Shown: positions 55,001-64,000 of the stretch, piece after piece | Numbering within the stretch: position 1 is the first letter of the stretch | Layout: each line of letters starts with the position of its first letter | NCBI GenBank assembly: GCA_021442155.1 | Contig: CM038222.1 | Location: forward strand, 111,975,121 to 112,039,120 | Source of the DNA: Cymbidium sinense | Lineage: Eukaryota; Streptophyta; Magnoliopsida; Asparagales; Orchidaceae | Direction of reading: 5' to 3' | Length of the DNA: 64,000 nt | The notes under the pieces: model-generated | Seen by the model: the letters and a program-made list of their open reading frames with translations, nothing else | What the model was told of the DNA's origin: nothing | Database searches by the model: none | Translations under genes and position numbers: made by a program

Positions 55001-58000
55001 TAGAAAGCAATGACTCAAGCAAATCAAGCACTTGCAGCCTTTCATTTTAATTAACATTACTAAATATTTTTGAAATCAAACTGATTAGTAAATATTTGGG
55101 AAATCAAAGAGATCACTAAGCAAGCATATAAAGAATGAAGATTAAGACACTAGTAAAGGTCAATTTATAATTTGTCAATGAGAAAATATTCATCTATAAA
55201 TTGAACCAAAGGCTAAAAAAAAGAGAAAATGGTACAATTAAAAAGAGTTCAACTTACTTCAAAAGATGCTTGAAGCTATTCTTGTCTAAAACATACAAAT
55301 CCTCACATAATGATTTAATCTGTCAAAATAACGATAGAGACAGTTAGAGAAAAGGAGATAAGATAGCAAACAGCTCACAAAGACAGAAAAAACCTAGATA
55401 AATTAATTATACCTCATCTGTAGTCAAATCGTGCTCCTTAATAGATAAAGATGGTGAATCCTCAAAAGATAATGCATTAACTGAACCAAGAAACTCAAGT
55501 GGTGATTCTGACCATATAAAATCAGACACTTTCCCGACCTTCCATAAAGTTGTAATTCCATCCTCATACCTACATGACGAAAGCCAAAATCATCATTTTG
55601 CCACAAACAACTTAAAACAGAACCTTCATTTGGGATAGTTAAATGATCCTAATATAACTATTAGGAAAGAAAAAAAGCAAGGTGATTCCAGAAGATGCAG
55701 ATTTAGAATGAAAGCATAGCACAAAATAAATTCAATAGACAGTCAACATCAAACAAGCAGAAGAAAAAAAACTTGTTGCATCTAATGGTACATCGAACTC
55801 ATCACCGTACACATGGCAGCAACTTATAAAATTTATGGATAAAACATAAGAGCAGAATTAGTACAGACGCTTTGTGAGTCTCAGAGTGCTTAAGAGATGT
55901 ATACAAACAGAAAAAAAAGAGCGCGCAAAAATGCATTTGTGTATTATCAAAATATTCCATCTCTCTGCCCATGCAGTGAAGAGCTACATGAATGAACATA
56001 AGCACAAAATTTACATGATGATACTGGTTTGTATATGCATAACATGGGTGTACATACACAAATCAATTTCTCTTGTGAAAAAAAGAGTTCCATGTTGTTC
56101 AAAATTTGTTTTTCTTTGTTTAGGAGTAGATGTATTAAATTCAACCTATATTAAAAAGGTAGAGGTAAACCTAAAAAAACTTATGTAGTATAAAAAATGA
56201 CCTTATTTTATTAGAATTAAAAGAGAATTTGACACTTTATGGGACACAATGGAGAAAAAGGATTCATGTAGTCGACCCCATGTGGTGGAATGAAGGCTTA
56301 TTATTTTCGTTGTTCTTTTATAGAGTTATAAGAGGTTGAATAATAAAACATGTCCTTGGATAAGAAAATAAAAGGAACATTTTTTAATTTATTGAAATAA
56401 TTCTTTAAAGTGATTATAAAAATAACACAAATGGAGCTATTTTACAGGTTGTTCTAATAAAAATAATTATATAACATAAATGGAGGTAACATGGATTGTT
56501 GTATGATTATCGCACTATTAAAAACCACAGGATGAACAACACAAGCCAAATTCTTTAATAAGATTTTTAATCCACATCATTGCAACAGAATGTGTCATAG
56601 ACTTCAGCTTCTACACTTGATATAGGGACAACAATATATTTTTTATTTCTCCATGAAAAAATATTTAATACTACAAAATCATAATATCTTGAAGTAGACT
56701 TTCAATCATAAATATATCTAGCATTCAACCTAAAAGTGCACTTCAATTTGTAGATAGTTGAGTTTTTGAAAACTGATCATTTGCCTCTAGACTTCTTAAT
56801 ATATCTTCAAATCAATAAGACAACATCCCAAAGTTTATTCTTTGGATTTTGTATATGTTAACTTACCACAACAAATATATATATATTAGATCACTTAAGT
56901 AGATAACCTTACCAAGCAAGAGATGATAACAAAGAGTATCTTCAACACTTTCCTCATCCCCGTAAGTCTATAAAGGTTTCAACTCAAAAAGATCAATTTC
57001 CTCAAATAGGTCTATAGCATATTACCTATCGGAAAGAGAAACGTCATCTTTGTAGTACTCAAACTCGATAAGAAATTTCTTTGTGCATCCCAATTTTTGA
57101 AAACAAATGTTTTCTGAAGGTACTATTTAACTTTCTCAACACCTACCTAAGATCTTACTTTCAAAATGAAGAATTTCATCAACATGCATTATAAGGATCA
57201 CCATCTAAGGATGAAAAATTGATGAAAATGGTGATGAATTGTACTACCTTACATAACAGATTAAACAAAGACCTAACAAAGTTTGTGAAATCTTGCATAT
57301 AAACCTTGTTTCAACTCTTATATGATTTTCAAAGCTTACAAATTTTGTTCTCATTCTAAAAAACATACATACATGTTTCCTCTATATAGCTATTTCAAAG
57401 AGACTTCCATAGAGAAAGGTATTGAACACATCCATTTGGAGTAAAAGCCACCCTTATGAATGATTATGCAAAATGAAGCAAGCAAATCAAACTAATACCC
57501 TATTAGGAAAGTCTCAAAATAATGAATGCCATAAACTTTTGTGTATTATAAGGGATAGGCATCAAGGATGCTTTGTACCAATCAATAATACCATCCTGAC
57601 AAAACTTGATCATGAAAACATGTCGACAAGAGATAGGCTTGACACAAATAGACGTTGATGTGATAATGAAGGAAATCCTCCACTTCAATATCTATTATAT
57701 GTTTCTAGTTCAAATCTAGCAGTGCTTATTGACACCTTAAAATAGAAAGAGAATAGATAAAACTATGAAATGAGAAGGATAAATGATCTAAATAGATAAA
57801 AGACTTCTTCAGATAGTGGAGAGTGTTGTATACCTTTACAAGGATTAATTGAGAGTTGAATATAGGAGGTTGCTACTGGAGACAGATGATTTCCATAGAT
57901 GACAAAATTGATTAAGGGTGTGTCATAAGAAGGATGTCATGTAATGGAGCAGGAACATGCAACCGAACAAATGTAAAAAAGGAATATGGTGAGAAAATTA

Positions 58001-61000
58001 TGTATTGGAAGAGACATAAGAGTAATAGGGGAATGTTTCATGGAAGTTAACATCCACAAAGATACAAACCCAATTGGTAGAGGGATGAAAATAATAGTGA
58101 AAACTCTTTGGAGTTTTAGAATAACAGAAGAAGATGCATTTAATAACATTAGAAAAAAATTTATCAAATCAATGACAAAGAGAGTAGATGATACAAACAC
58201 AAGCAAAAATTTAAGAAATTAAAGAAAGATTTTCATAGATAAAAAAAGAAAAAATGGAACCAAATTCAAACATTAAAGTAGGGGCAACTTCAAGATTATC
58301 AAGTGCTTACATTTAACCAGACTATTTTGATAAGAAGCACAAGGCTGGATTTGTGTATAATAAAACCAACACAATAAAAATTGGATTGCATATATTACAA
58401 AGCATATATAAAAAAGAACTTAAGGGAAGTCAATAATTGAATATTTATTTCTCAATAAAATTATTTAGATAAAACAAAGACTTTAAATCAACAATTTAAC
58501 ATGTTAAACCCAACTCTAGGGTGATCATCAATAAAAGAGACAAAATATGAAACAAGATAAAGGTTGGAACCAAAACATTTGAATGCCGGATAAGACAATG
58601 TTGATACTTAAAAAAAAGGACACAATGGTGTTTACCACCCTTAATAGCTTTCAATTCAATTTTAGAGATAAATGAGAGAAGATAAGTAAATCACGCAAGA
58701 TGTTGAAGAAAATAGCAGAGATGACATTGCAATTGATGAGAAGAGATAGTGGAAAAGAGAGTAGTGGAAGTAGTAATAATGGATAGTTGATGCCTCTAAC
58801 TTCAACAATGCCACGAATTGTCTTTTTCATGTTGAGATCCTAAAAAACACATTGACAAGGAGAAAAATCTATAAGTAATTGAGGGATTTGGTGAAGTAGA
58901 TGATAGATAGCAAATTGGCAAAAATTTGAAACACAAAAGAAATTAACTAGAGTTAATGAGGGAGAGATGAATTGATCATTTCTCAAAACTAAATGGAATT
59001 TCATCAAAAACAATTACAAGATAAGAGTTTGGATAATAAGCAAGGAAAACAATTATGATTTACCATGTGAGAAGATGTGATAAAATCTAAAACCTAAGAT
59101 GTATGAAAATGAGTAGAGTTGCAAATAGAGCAAGAGGAAGCTGCATAAAGGGTAGTACATAGCTAGGAATGTATTGTAGTAAATGTTCATATTCTCTTTA
59201 GGAGAGATACATTTCAAGAATGAGAACCATTAAAATTAGTATTGGTGGTAACTGTAAATAGTAGGAGGATATCCAAACTTATCTCAACAGCATTCAAATA
59301 ATTGATTACTTCCCTGGCATTGTTGCCAATGCCAACGTATAGAAGAGTTATGACAATGGTCACATCTACTATCTCTATCACCACAACCACGAGTAGCATG
59401 ACTGCATCTAGTGCTTTTACAAGAGCAATATGGTTAAGATCAGAAGGTGATGGAGCAATAAGTTCAAAAAACTTTAAAATGAAAGAGAGTGTTACAAAGT
59501 ATTGGTGTCTATGAAGTCAGCCATAAACTAGACCTAATTTGACTATAGCAGGATTAATTTGACTAGATCAATAGCAGGAAACAAAAGGCAAGCTTAGCAA
59601 CAAGAAACGAGATCAGTGGTAAAGGGGTGATATTGAAGAAGTTTATCCCCTCTTTCCTTTCAAAGTCTTATCACTTTGTATATTTAGTGGCATCCATTAG
59701 TTAAGGAACTAGAGGATTTAGCTGATACAGTTTCTTAAATGAGGCAACAAAAATACAAAAAAAAATCCTAAGACAACAAGATATAGTTGGTACTATTAAG
59801 TTTGATTGTAGTGTCAATATTGATAAGGTTATTATTTTGGAGAGAGAAGTACAAGAATTCATCAACAAACACTCTAAAGATAAGAAGAGGTGGTGATGAT
59901 TTAATTAATCATGGATCGAGAGACAAAGCTCTGGCAAGGATGTGAACAAGAAATATAGGACATTAGTAAATGCATGTGTGATCAGAATAACACAAACAAC
60001 AACCAGGCGTCAGTTATATGTGAGTAGCTTAAAGTAACCATAGAGGGGTGTGCATTATCTAGCAAGCAACAGGTAAGCAAAAGTGAGAGATAGTGCAATA
60101 ATTGTGACAACATTCATGGGTAATAAAGCAAGCAAGTAATTACAAGCATAGTAACAAAGCAAAGCATTCAGAGCATTACATAAGCAACTGGTCATGCACG
60201 AATTAAAAGTAGGTGGGCCCAACATGCCACATGCAATCACAGAGGGAGATGGGTGCATGCTGCAAGTAGTTGCAGGTAGAAGTAAGAAGAGGCCAACAAG
60301 GCCAAGATGTGTGTGACTAGGTTTGAGGATGAGAGGGAAGGGGAGGTCGTGTGGGTAGGGTTGGTTGGCTTCACTCTTATGTCACGTTGAAAAAATTTGG
60401 AATAACTTGATTGATTTCTCAATAAAAGAGAAAATGAAATTAACATTAGGGATAGTCTAAATTAAGCGAATATATTATATAATAAAGATAGAATATTCTC
60501 TTTACTAGTTTTTCAATTTGAAAAATCATCAAGATAATAGAACAAAATTTAATAGATAATATCAAGTTCCTAGTAAATAACAAGAGAATAGAAGAATGAA
60601 AATATAAGTCAGAAAAAGGTACGATCAACAAAAAAAGGTTTGTTGTTAGATGATACAGTTTCTTAAATGAGGCGACAAAAATACAAAAAAAAAAATTCCT
60701 AAAACCACAAGATATAGTTGGTACTATTAAGTTTGATGGTAGTGTCAATATTGATAAGGTTATTATTTTGGAGAGAGAAGTACAAGAATTCATCAACAAA
60801 CACTTTAAAGATATGAAGAGGTGGTGATGATTTATTTAATCATGGATCGAGAGACAAAGCTCTGACAAGGATGTGAACAAGACATATAGGACATTAGTAA
60901 ATGCGTGTGTGAGTAGCTTAAAGCAACCATAGAGGGGTGTACATTATCTAGCAAGTAACGGGTTAAGCATAAGCGAGAGATGGTGCAATAATTGTGAGAA

Positions 61001-63559
61001 CATTCATGGGTAATAAAGCAAGCAAGTAATTACAAGCATAGTAACAAAGCAAAGCATTCAGAGCATTACATAAGCAACTGGTCATGCAAGAATTGTGAGT
61101 AAGGTGGGCCCAACATGCCACATGCCATCACAGAGGGAGATGGGTGCATGCTGCAAGTAGTTGTAGGTAGAAGTAAGAAGAGGGCGACATGGCCAAGATG
61201 TGTGTGACTAGGTTTGAGGATGAGAGGGAAAGGGAGGTCGCGTGGGTAGAGTTGGTTTGCTTCACTCTTGAGTCACATTGAAAAAATTTGGAATAACTTG
61301 ATTGATTTCTCAATAAAAGAGAAAATAAAATTAACATTAGGGATAGTCTAAATTAAGCAAATATATTATATAAAAAAGACTGAATATCCCCTTTACTAGT
61401 TTTTCAATTTGAAAAATCATCATGATAATAGTTTAGAATTTAATAGATAATATCAAGATCCTAGTAAATAACAAGAAAATAGAAGAATGAAAATATAAGT
61501 CAGAAAAAGGTACGATGACCAACCTTAATAGAACATGTTCTTTCCAATTCAGTTTACTTAACCCAAATCTTAATTGGGCATAAATAAATAACAATTAAAC
61601 GTTTCAACTATTGCCTCTTGTCTATTTTGGACCTTCACACAAATTTTGTTAGGCTTTTTAAATGCTAATGAATTATGAATTCAACCAAGATAAGTAAAAA
61701 GTGATGAGTCATTCTTTAGATAATATTTAAATTACACAATTTTATTGTTTAGAATGAAATTATTTTTAGATGCTACTAGGATCTTAAAGCAAAATTTAAG
61801 TTAAATAAAACTCTTTCCCTAATTAAAAGTGATTAGAGAAACAAAGCACTAACCTACACCTTAAAGGAGAGTATAAAAATGGAGCATCTACCAAAAAAAT
61901 AGAAATCAAATTTATATTTTACTATTATTATTGGTGGTGTCAAAAAAACTCAATTTTAATGTCATAATGTCCAAATAATTAGTTTTTTCAGCTATCTCGA
62001 TGTAGCAAGAAGACTTGAGCTAAAACCTAATCAATCAAGCTTTCGGTAGCAAATAGCAATAGTAGTGATTTTAATGTAGGGGTGTAAACGAGTCGACTTG
62101 AGTTAAGTTTTGACTTAATCTAACTAAGCTTGTTTAATCAATGTTGAGCTTGAGCTCGAGCTCAATTACCAGGCTTGAGCTACACTCAATTTAAAGAAAG
62201 TCAAGCTCGAGCGTGACTCAAATGCTTAAACTTGTTTAGAAAGCTCCATAAGTTATCGAATCAAAAACCTGATACATGATATATTGCAGTTCGTCATTAT
62301 GTAAACGAGTCGGCTCAATAAACCACCGAGCCGAATCAAACCAAGCTCGAACTCGAGCTCAAAGATTTTTCAAGCTTCATTATGAGCTCGAGCTCATAGC
62401 TCGATAAGCTTGGCTCGCGAGCTCGTTAATGAATCGAGATCGAGTCAGTTCGCGAGCTAGCTTGACTCACTTACACCCCTATTTTAATGTATCACTGATA
62501 AAAATCTTGAACATAAAAATATTTATTTGTCCTTTATTCTAAAAGGTATGATCCCAAGAGATGCTTTTCTTAAATAGTACGATAACAACAATTCCATAGG
62601 TTACACAATGCATGACCTAAAAAATAATTGCATGACTGGGCAATAGAAAAGCATGTTATCAATGAGATTTCTTAACTGCTAATGTTTTCTATGTTAACAA
62701 AATTTCTTAAATGCTAAGAGCTTCAAATTCTATATTGAAAACCTTTCCTAATTAAAAAATATTTTAAAACTAAAACCTCGATAATCATATCCGCCAATTT
62801 AGCAACGCTAGATACATAATCAAAAAGAAAAAAAAAACTTTTCCATGATAAAAGTATTATTTTAGTGAAAGAGCTAGAATTCTCAAAACACAGACCACAC
62901 AATAGATTGAAATATTCAACTTTTGTGCTTAAAACAAAATTTTAAAGCATAGACATCTCATTTTTTTTGTACTCATAAGTAAAAGCATATCCATCTCAAT
63001 AGCAATTAAACAAATAAAGCCATACCCATCAAGAGTTTTAATTATTCTAGATAACGCAACTATTATTTATATTCCATATGATAAGTTTCAACATGCATAC
63101 ATCAACTTAAATCACAACTGATAAAAGCTTACCCTTCACGATTTCTCTTCTGTTTTGTCCCTCTTAGAACATCAATCACCTAGTCAAAAACAATAAATTA
63201 CAATATCAAAAAAAATTTAAAAATTCAAAATTATAATGTATAGGGTGTAACTTTCAACATAAATACCTTAGGTTGATCTGCAGATGCGTGAAATAAATGT
63301 TTCACATCAAGAAGACGTGGGTCTATTTTAGCTGGGGCCTTATATCTTTGACCAATAACATAAATTTCTGCAGAGGTACTACGACTGGCTACAGGTTTAG
63401 TTACCTCAACTTTCTCAAAAAGCTATAATCAAGAGCAATTAATTCAAGTAAATTCATTTATCAAGCTATGAAAGAACTCAAACTAAATAATGAACAATGA
63501 AGTGGCCATACCTGTTTAAGACAAAATATGATGGCACTATAATCTTGTGACCTGAAAAC
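48021..63559 (-). CDS. SPB1: SPB1/FtsJ-like pre-rRNA 2'-O-methyltransferase (5' end outside window)
   Basis: Nucleolar AdoMet-dependent methyltransferase. Yeast Spb1 methylates the ribose of the large-subunit rRNA A-loop in pre-60S particles. Nine exons were joined by phase and GT/AG borders, in transcript order: 63,559-63,512; 63,422-63,267; 63,179-63,133; 55,569-55,413; 55,319-55,258; 54,752-54,476; 50,523-50,393; 50,244-50,115; 49,010-48,021. They total 1,998 nt, an exact multiple of three (665 codons plus TGA). The visible protein starts at [16 protein letters not shown] near the end of the FtsJ domain. It then has a DUF3381-type middle and an Spb1_C tail. The first roughly 170 residues, including the SAM site, should lie past position 64,000. 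The frame looks intact. Introns of 3.95 and 7.56 kb hold transposons. Confidence 0.95.
49011..50114 (-). other. SPB1 intron, 1.1 kb
   Basis: Intron between the last two exons (donor GTATTTAATG, acceptor TTCTTATAG). No transposon or RNA gene was recognised in it. Confidence 0.7.
50115..50244 (-). CDS. SPB1: SPB1 exon 8 of those visible
   Basis: The first base completes an Arg codon. The exon then reads [20 protein letters not shown] and [13 protein letters not shown], ending LME in phase 0. The QRKRAK block is characteristic of the family. Acceptor CCATTAG, donor GTATTT. Confidence 0.93.
50393..50523 (-). CDS. SPB1: SPB1 exon 7 of those visible
   Basis: Reads [20 protein letters not shown] and a Ser/Asp-rich linker ending DDEQRR across the junction. 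The acceptor is GTGCTGCAG and the donor GTATGT. It is 131 nt, phase 0 in and 2 out, matching the next exon. Confidence 0.92.
51091..54075 (-). mobile_element. RTE-type LINE, nearly complete, in an SPB1 intron
   Basis: In transcription order the parts are as follows. The endonuclease is at about 53,844-53,520 ([20 protein letters not shown]). The RT start is at 52,735-52,427 ([19 protein letters not shown]). The RT core is at 52,411-51,698 ([20 protein letters not shown]; the catalytic box reads FDDILL). The C-terminal segments are at 51,632-51,169 ([31 protein letters not shown]). The 3' end has the RTE signature GTCGGCTACATGAATC (plus strand) and an (TTG)n tail at about 51,091-51,130. ACACAAACAAC at 51,091-51,101 and 54,065-54,075 may be an 11-bp target duplication, though the tail is similar in composition. 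Frames are broken. It has the same orientation as SPB1. Confidence 0.88.
54476..54752 (-). CDS. SPB1: SPB1 exon 6 of those visible
   Basis: The first G completes a Lys codon. The exon continues [20 protein letters not shown], an acidic/basic coiled-coil-like stretch ([20 protein letters not shown]), [13 protein letters not shown], and ends SLTAIK in phase 0. Acceptor TGTACACAG, donor GTCTGT. The intron that follows carries the RTE element. Confidence 0.94.
55258..55319 (-). CDS. SPB1: SPB1 exon 5 of those visible
   Basis: 62-nt exon reading [20 protein letters not shown] plus two bases of a Lys codon. Acceptor TTTTGACAG, donor GTAAGT. Confidence 0.93.
55413..55569 (-). CDS. SPB1: SPB1 exon 4 of those visible
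   Basis: The first G completes a Gly codon across the 7.56-kb intron. The exon then reads [34 protein letters not shown] and HDLTTDE. Acceptor GTCATGTAG, donor GTATAA. Confidence 0.93.
55570..56119. other. SPB1 intron start, no repeat recognised
   Basis: 3' part of the 7.56-kb intron next to exon 4. Short frames here have no similarity to known proteins. Confidence 0.5.
56120..56310 (+). mobile_element. RTE-type LINE 3'-end fragment
   Basis: The plus strand reads [14 protein letters not shown], then an interrupted KNL..IKNDL and ELKENL..GTQW, as in the RTE C-terminus at 51,387-51,169. It is followed by the RTE 3' signature GATTCATGTAGTCGACCCCA and a degraded TTATTATTTTCGTTGTT tail. It is a 5'-truncated scrap, opposite in orientation to SPB1. 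Confidence 0.75.
56490..61520 (-). mobile_element. Degenerate Ty1/copia element in SPB1 intron
   Basis: The domain order on the minus strand is that of copia. The gag start is near 60,720 ([13 protein letters not shown]). A possible gag zinc knuckle is near 59,340-59,400. Integrase lies at about 58,500-58,570 ([12 protein letters not shown]), with its C-terminal part at 58,150-58,020 ([26 protein letters not shown]). Reverse transcriptase is at 57,690-57,100 ([36 protein letters not shown]; a YVDD-like box reading HVDE near 57,180). The RNase H end is at about 56,530-56,620 ([21 protein letters not shown]). Every domain has stops. No LTR pair was recognised, so the limits are approximate. Confidence 0.82.
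59719..61516 (-). repeat. Tandem duplication of the copia leader/gag start (2 x about 0.9 kb)
   Basis: About 59,719-60,626 and 60,652-61,516 are very similar throughout. Shared blocks are ACAGTTTCTTAAATGAGGC, AGATATAGTTGGTACTATTA, ACATTAGTAAATGC, CACAGAGGGAGATGGGTGCA and AAGTCAGAAAAAGGTACGAT. Each unit holds the same leader and gag start of the copia element. The first unit has an extra roughly 40-bp segment near 59,980-60,020. The units could also be decayed LTR-proximal sequence, but gag is included in both. Confidence 0.75.
61521..62067. other. SPB1 intron sequence, no gene recognised
   Basis: AT-rich intron sequence between the copia element and the MITE, with no recognisable repeat. Confidence 0.5.
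62078..62480. mobile_element. Mutator-like MITE (403 bp)
   Basis: Ends AGGGGTGTAA and TTACACCCCT form a 10-bp perfect inverted terminal repeat. The direct repeat ATTTTAATGT flanks it (62,068-62,077 and 62,481-62,490). The inside is rich in GAGCTCGAGCTC-type words that are self-complementary. A 9-11-bp duplication suggests a Mutator-type origin. It carries no coding capacity. Confidence 0.8.
62491..63132. other. SPB1 intron 5' part, no repeat recognised
   Basis: Intron sequence leading from the donor of exon 3 (GTAAGC). AT-rich, with nothing recognised. Confidence 0.55.
63133..63179 (-). CDS. SPB1: SPB1 exon 3 of those visible
   Basis: 47-nt exon reading [15 protein letters not shown] plus two bases of the Gly that is completed 7.56 kb downstream. 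The motif [15 protein letters not shown] is diagnostic for Spb1. Acceptor TGACTAG, donor GTAAGC. Confidence 0.94.
63267..63422 (-). CDS. SPB1: SPB1 exon 2 of those visible
   Basis: Reads [40 protein letters not shown] and [12 protein letters not shown]. It closes the FtsJ methyltransferase fold (the TKP.ASR..SAEIY segment) and enters the linker. Acceptor GATTATAG, donor GTATTT, phase 0 at both ends. Confidence 0.95.
63512..63559 (-). CDS. SPB1: SPB1 exon 1 of those visible (internal exon)
   Basis: Reads [16 protein letters not shown] in phase 0. The acceptor is CTCTTGGTAG. In the family the preceding residues are FVTK, whose Lys belongs to the catalytic set. That exon was not found between 63,560 and 64,000, so it should lie beyond the window. 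Confidence 0.9.
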
Positions 63560-64000
63560 CTACCAAGAGAAAACAATTATACCTGGATAAGGGAGCATAG
63601 AAGCAAAAGCATGGAAATTAACGGAACAACTGGATTTGGTTATTTGCTAAATGAAAAGCTAATAAAAAGTTTCCTTGACATAACATTATTGCATTCAGTA
63701 AATAGGCAGATGCTGAAAATCTTATGATCTCCAAGATCTAAACTAAAAAGTGAATTATGCACTCTTAAAGTAATTAGCTATCTCAAATCATGAAGTGTTA
63801 CACTTTGCTGCAAATCATTTGGCCGCAGATAGTAATGCAATATTAAGCTTAAAGGCTAAGAGGTGACTGGCCTAATAAATGGACGAGTATGCTCACCAAC
63901 TTCACAGGAAGAAAACCATAAGCACTACCCACATTAAAAGTGAGAAAATTACATGAGATAATTTCAAAAGTTTTGTTCAAATTGCATAGGTTTAGATGAG
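63560..64000 (-). other. SPB1 intron running off the window
   Basis: No reading resembling the missing FtsJ core was found on the minus strand here, so the stretch is taken as intron. Confidence 0.55.

Overview
The window is plant nuclear DNA: AT-rich, intron-bearing and dense in decayed transposable elements. The evidence is the plant-type non-LTR families (L1 and RTE), the Ty1/copia and Ty3/gypsy remnants, and two genes typical of plants: a host SPB1/FtsJ-like rRNA methyltransferase and a captured exon of a TOPLESS-type corepressor. I cannot name the species. An angiosperm with old, heavily mutated repeats fits best, because every transposon reading frame seen is broken.

Only one host gene is present. 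SPB1 lies on the minus strand at 48,021-63,559 and continues off the right edge. Nine exons could be joined by hand with consistent phases and GT/AG borders, giving 665 codons plus a stop. They encode the last part of the FtsJ methyltransferase domain, the central DUF3381-type region and the basic Spb1 C-terminal domain. Two introns are swollen by insertions. One of 3.95 kb holds a nearly complete RTE element. One of 7.56 kb holds a degenerate Ty1/copia element, an RTE 3' scrap and a Mutator-like MITE.

The left 47 kb is a nest of elements. From left to right: a Ty3/gypsy pol remnant (2.0-3.8 kb), an unrecognised coding-like remnant (4.4-5.6 kb), and a gypsy gag-protease remnant split by an L1 LINE. 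That LINE is itself split by a 5.6-kb LTR-like unit (9,991-15,612). An 8.1-kb relative of the same unit sits at 33,074-41,136. Both have TG...CA-type ends and their own 5-bp target duplications, and neither shows an internal coding domain. They look like solo copies of a giant LTR.

Between these two units, a long inverted-repeat element (about 25.3-32.85 kb) encloses a minus-strand coding-like remnant related to the one at 4.4-5.6 kb. Its left arm is interrupted by a 3.07-kb solo copia LTR.

At 41,636-44,369 lies a PIF/Harbinger-like non-autonomous element with TAA target duplications and terminal inverted repeats. It carries a 160-bp exon of a TOPLESS-related gene with both splice borders intact. 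The two most notable things in the window are this gene-capturing element and the giant LTR pair. No bacterial-type operon, CRISPR array or viral genome was seen.
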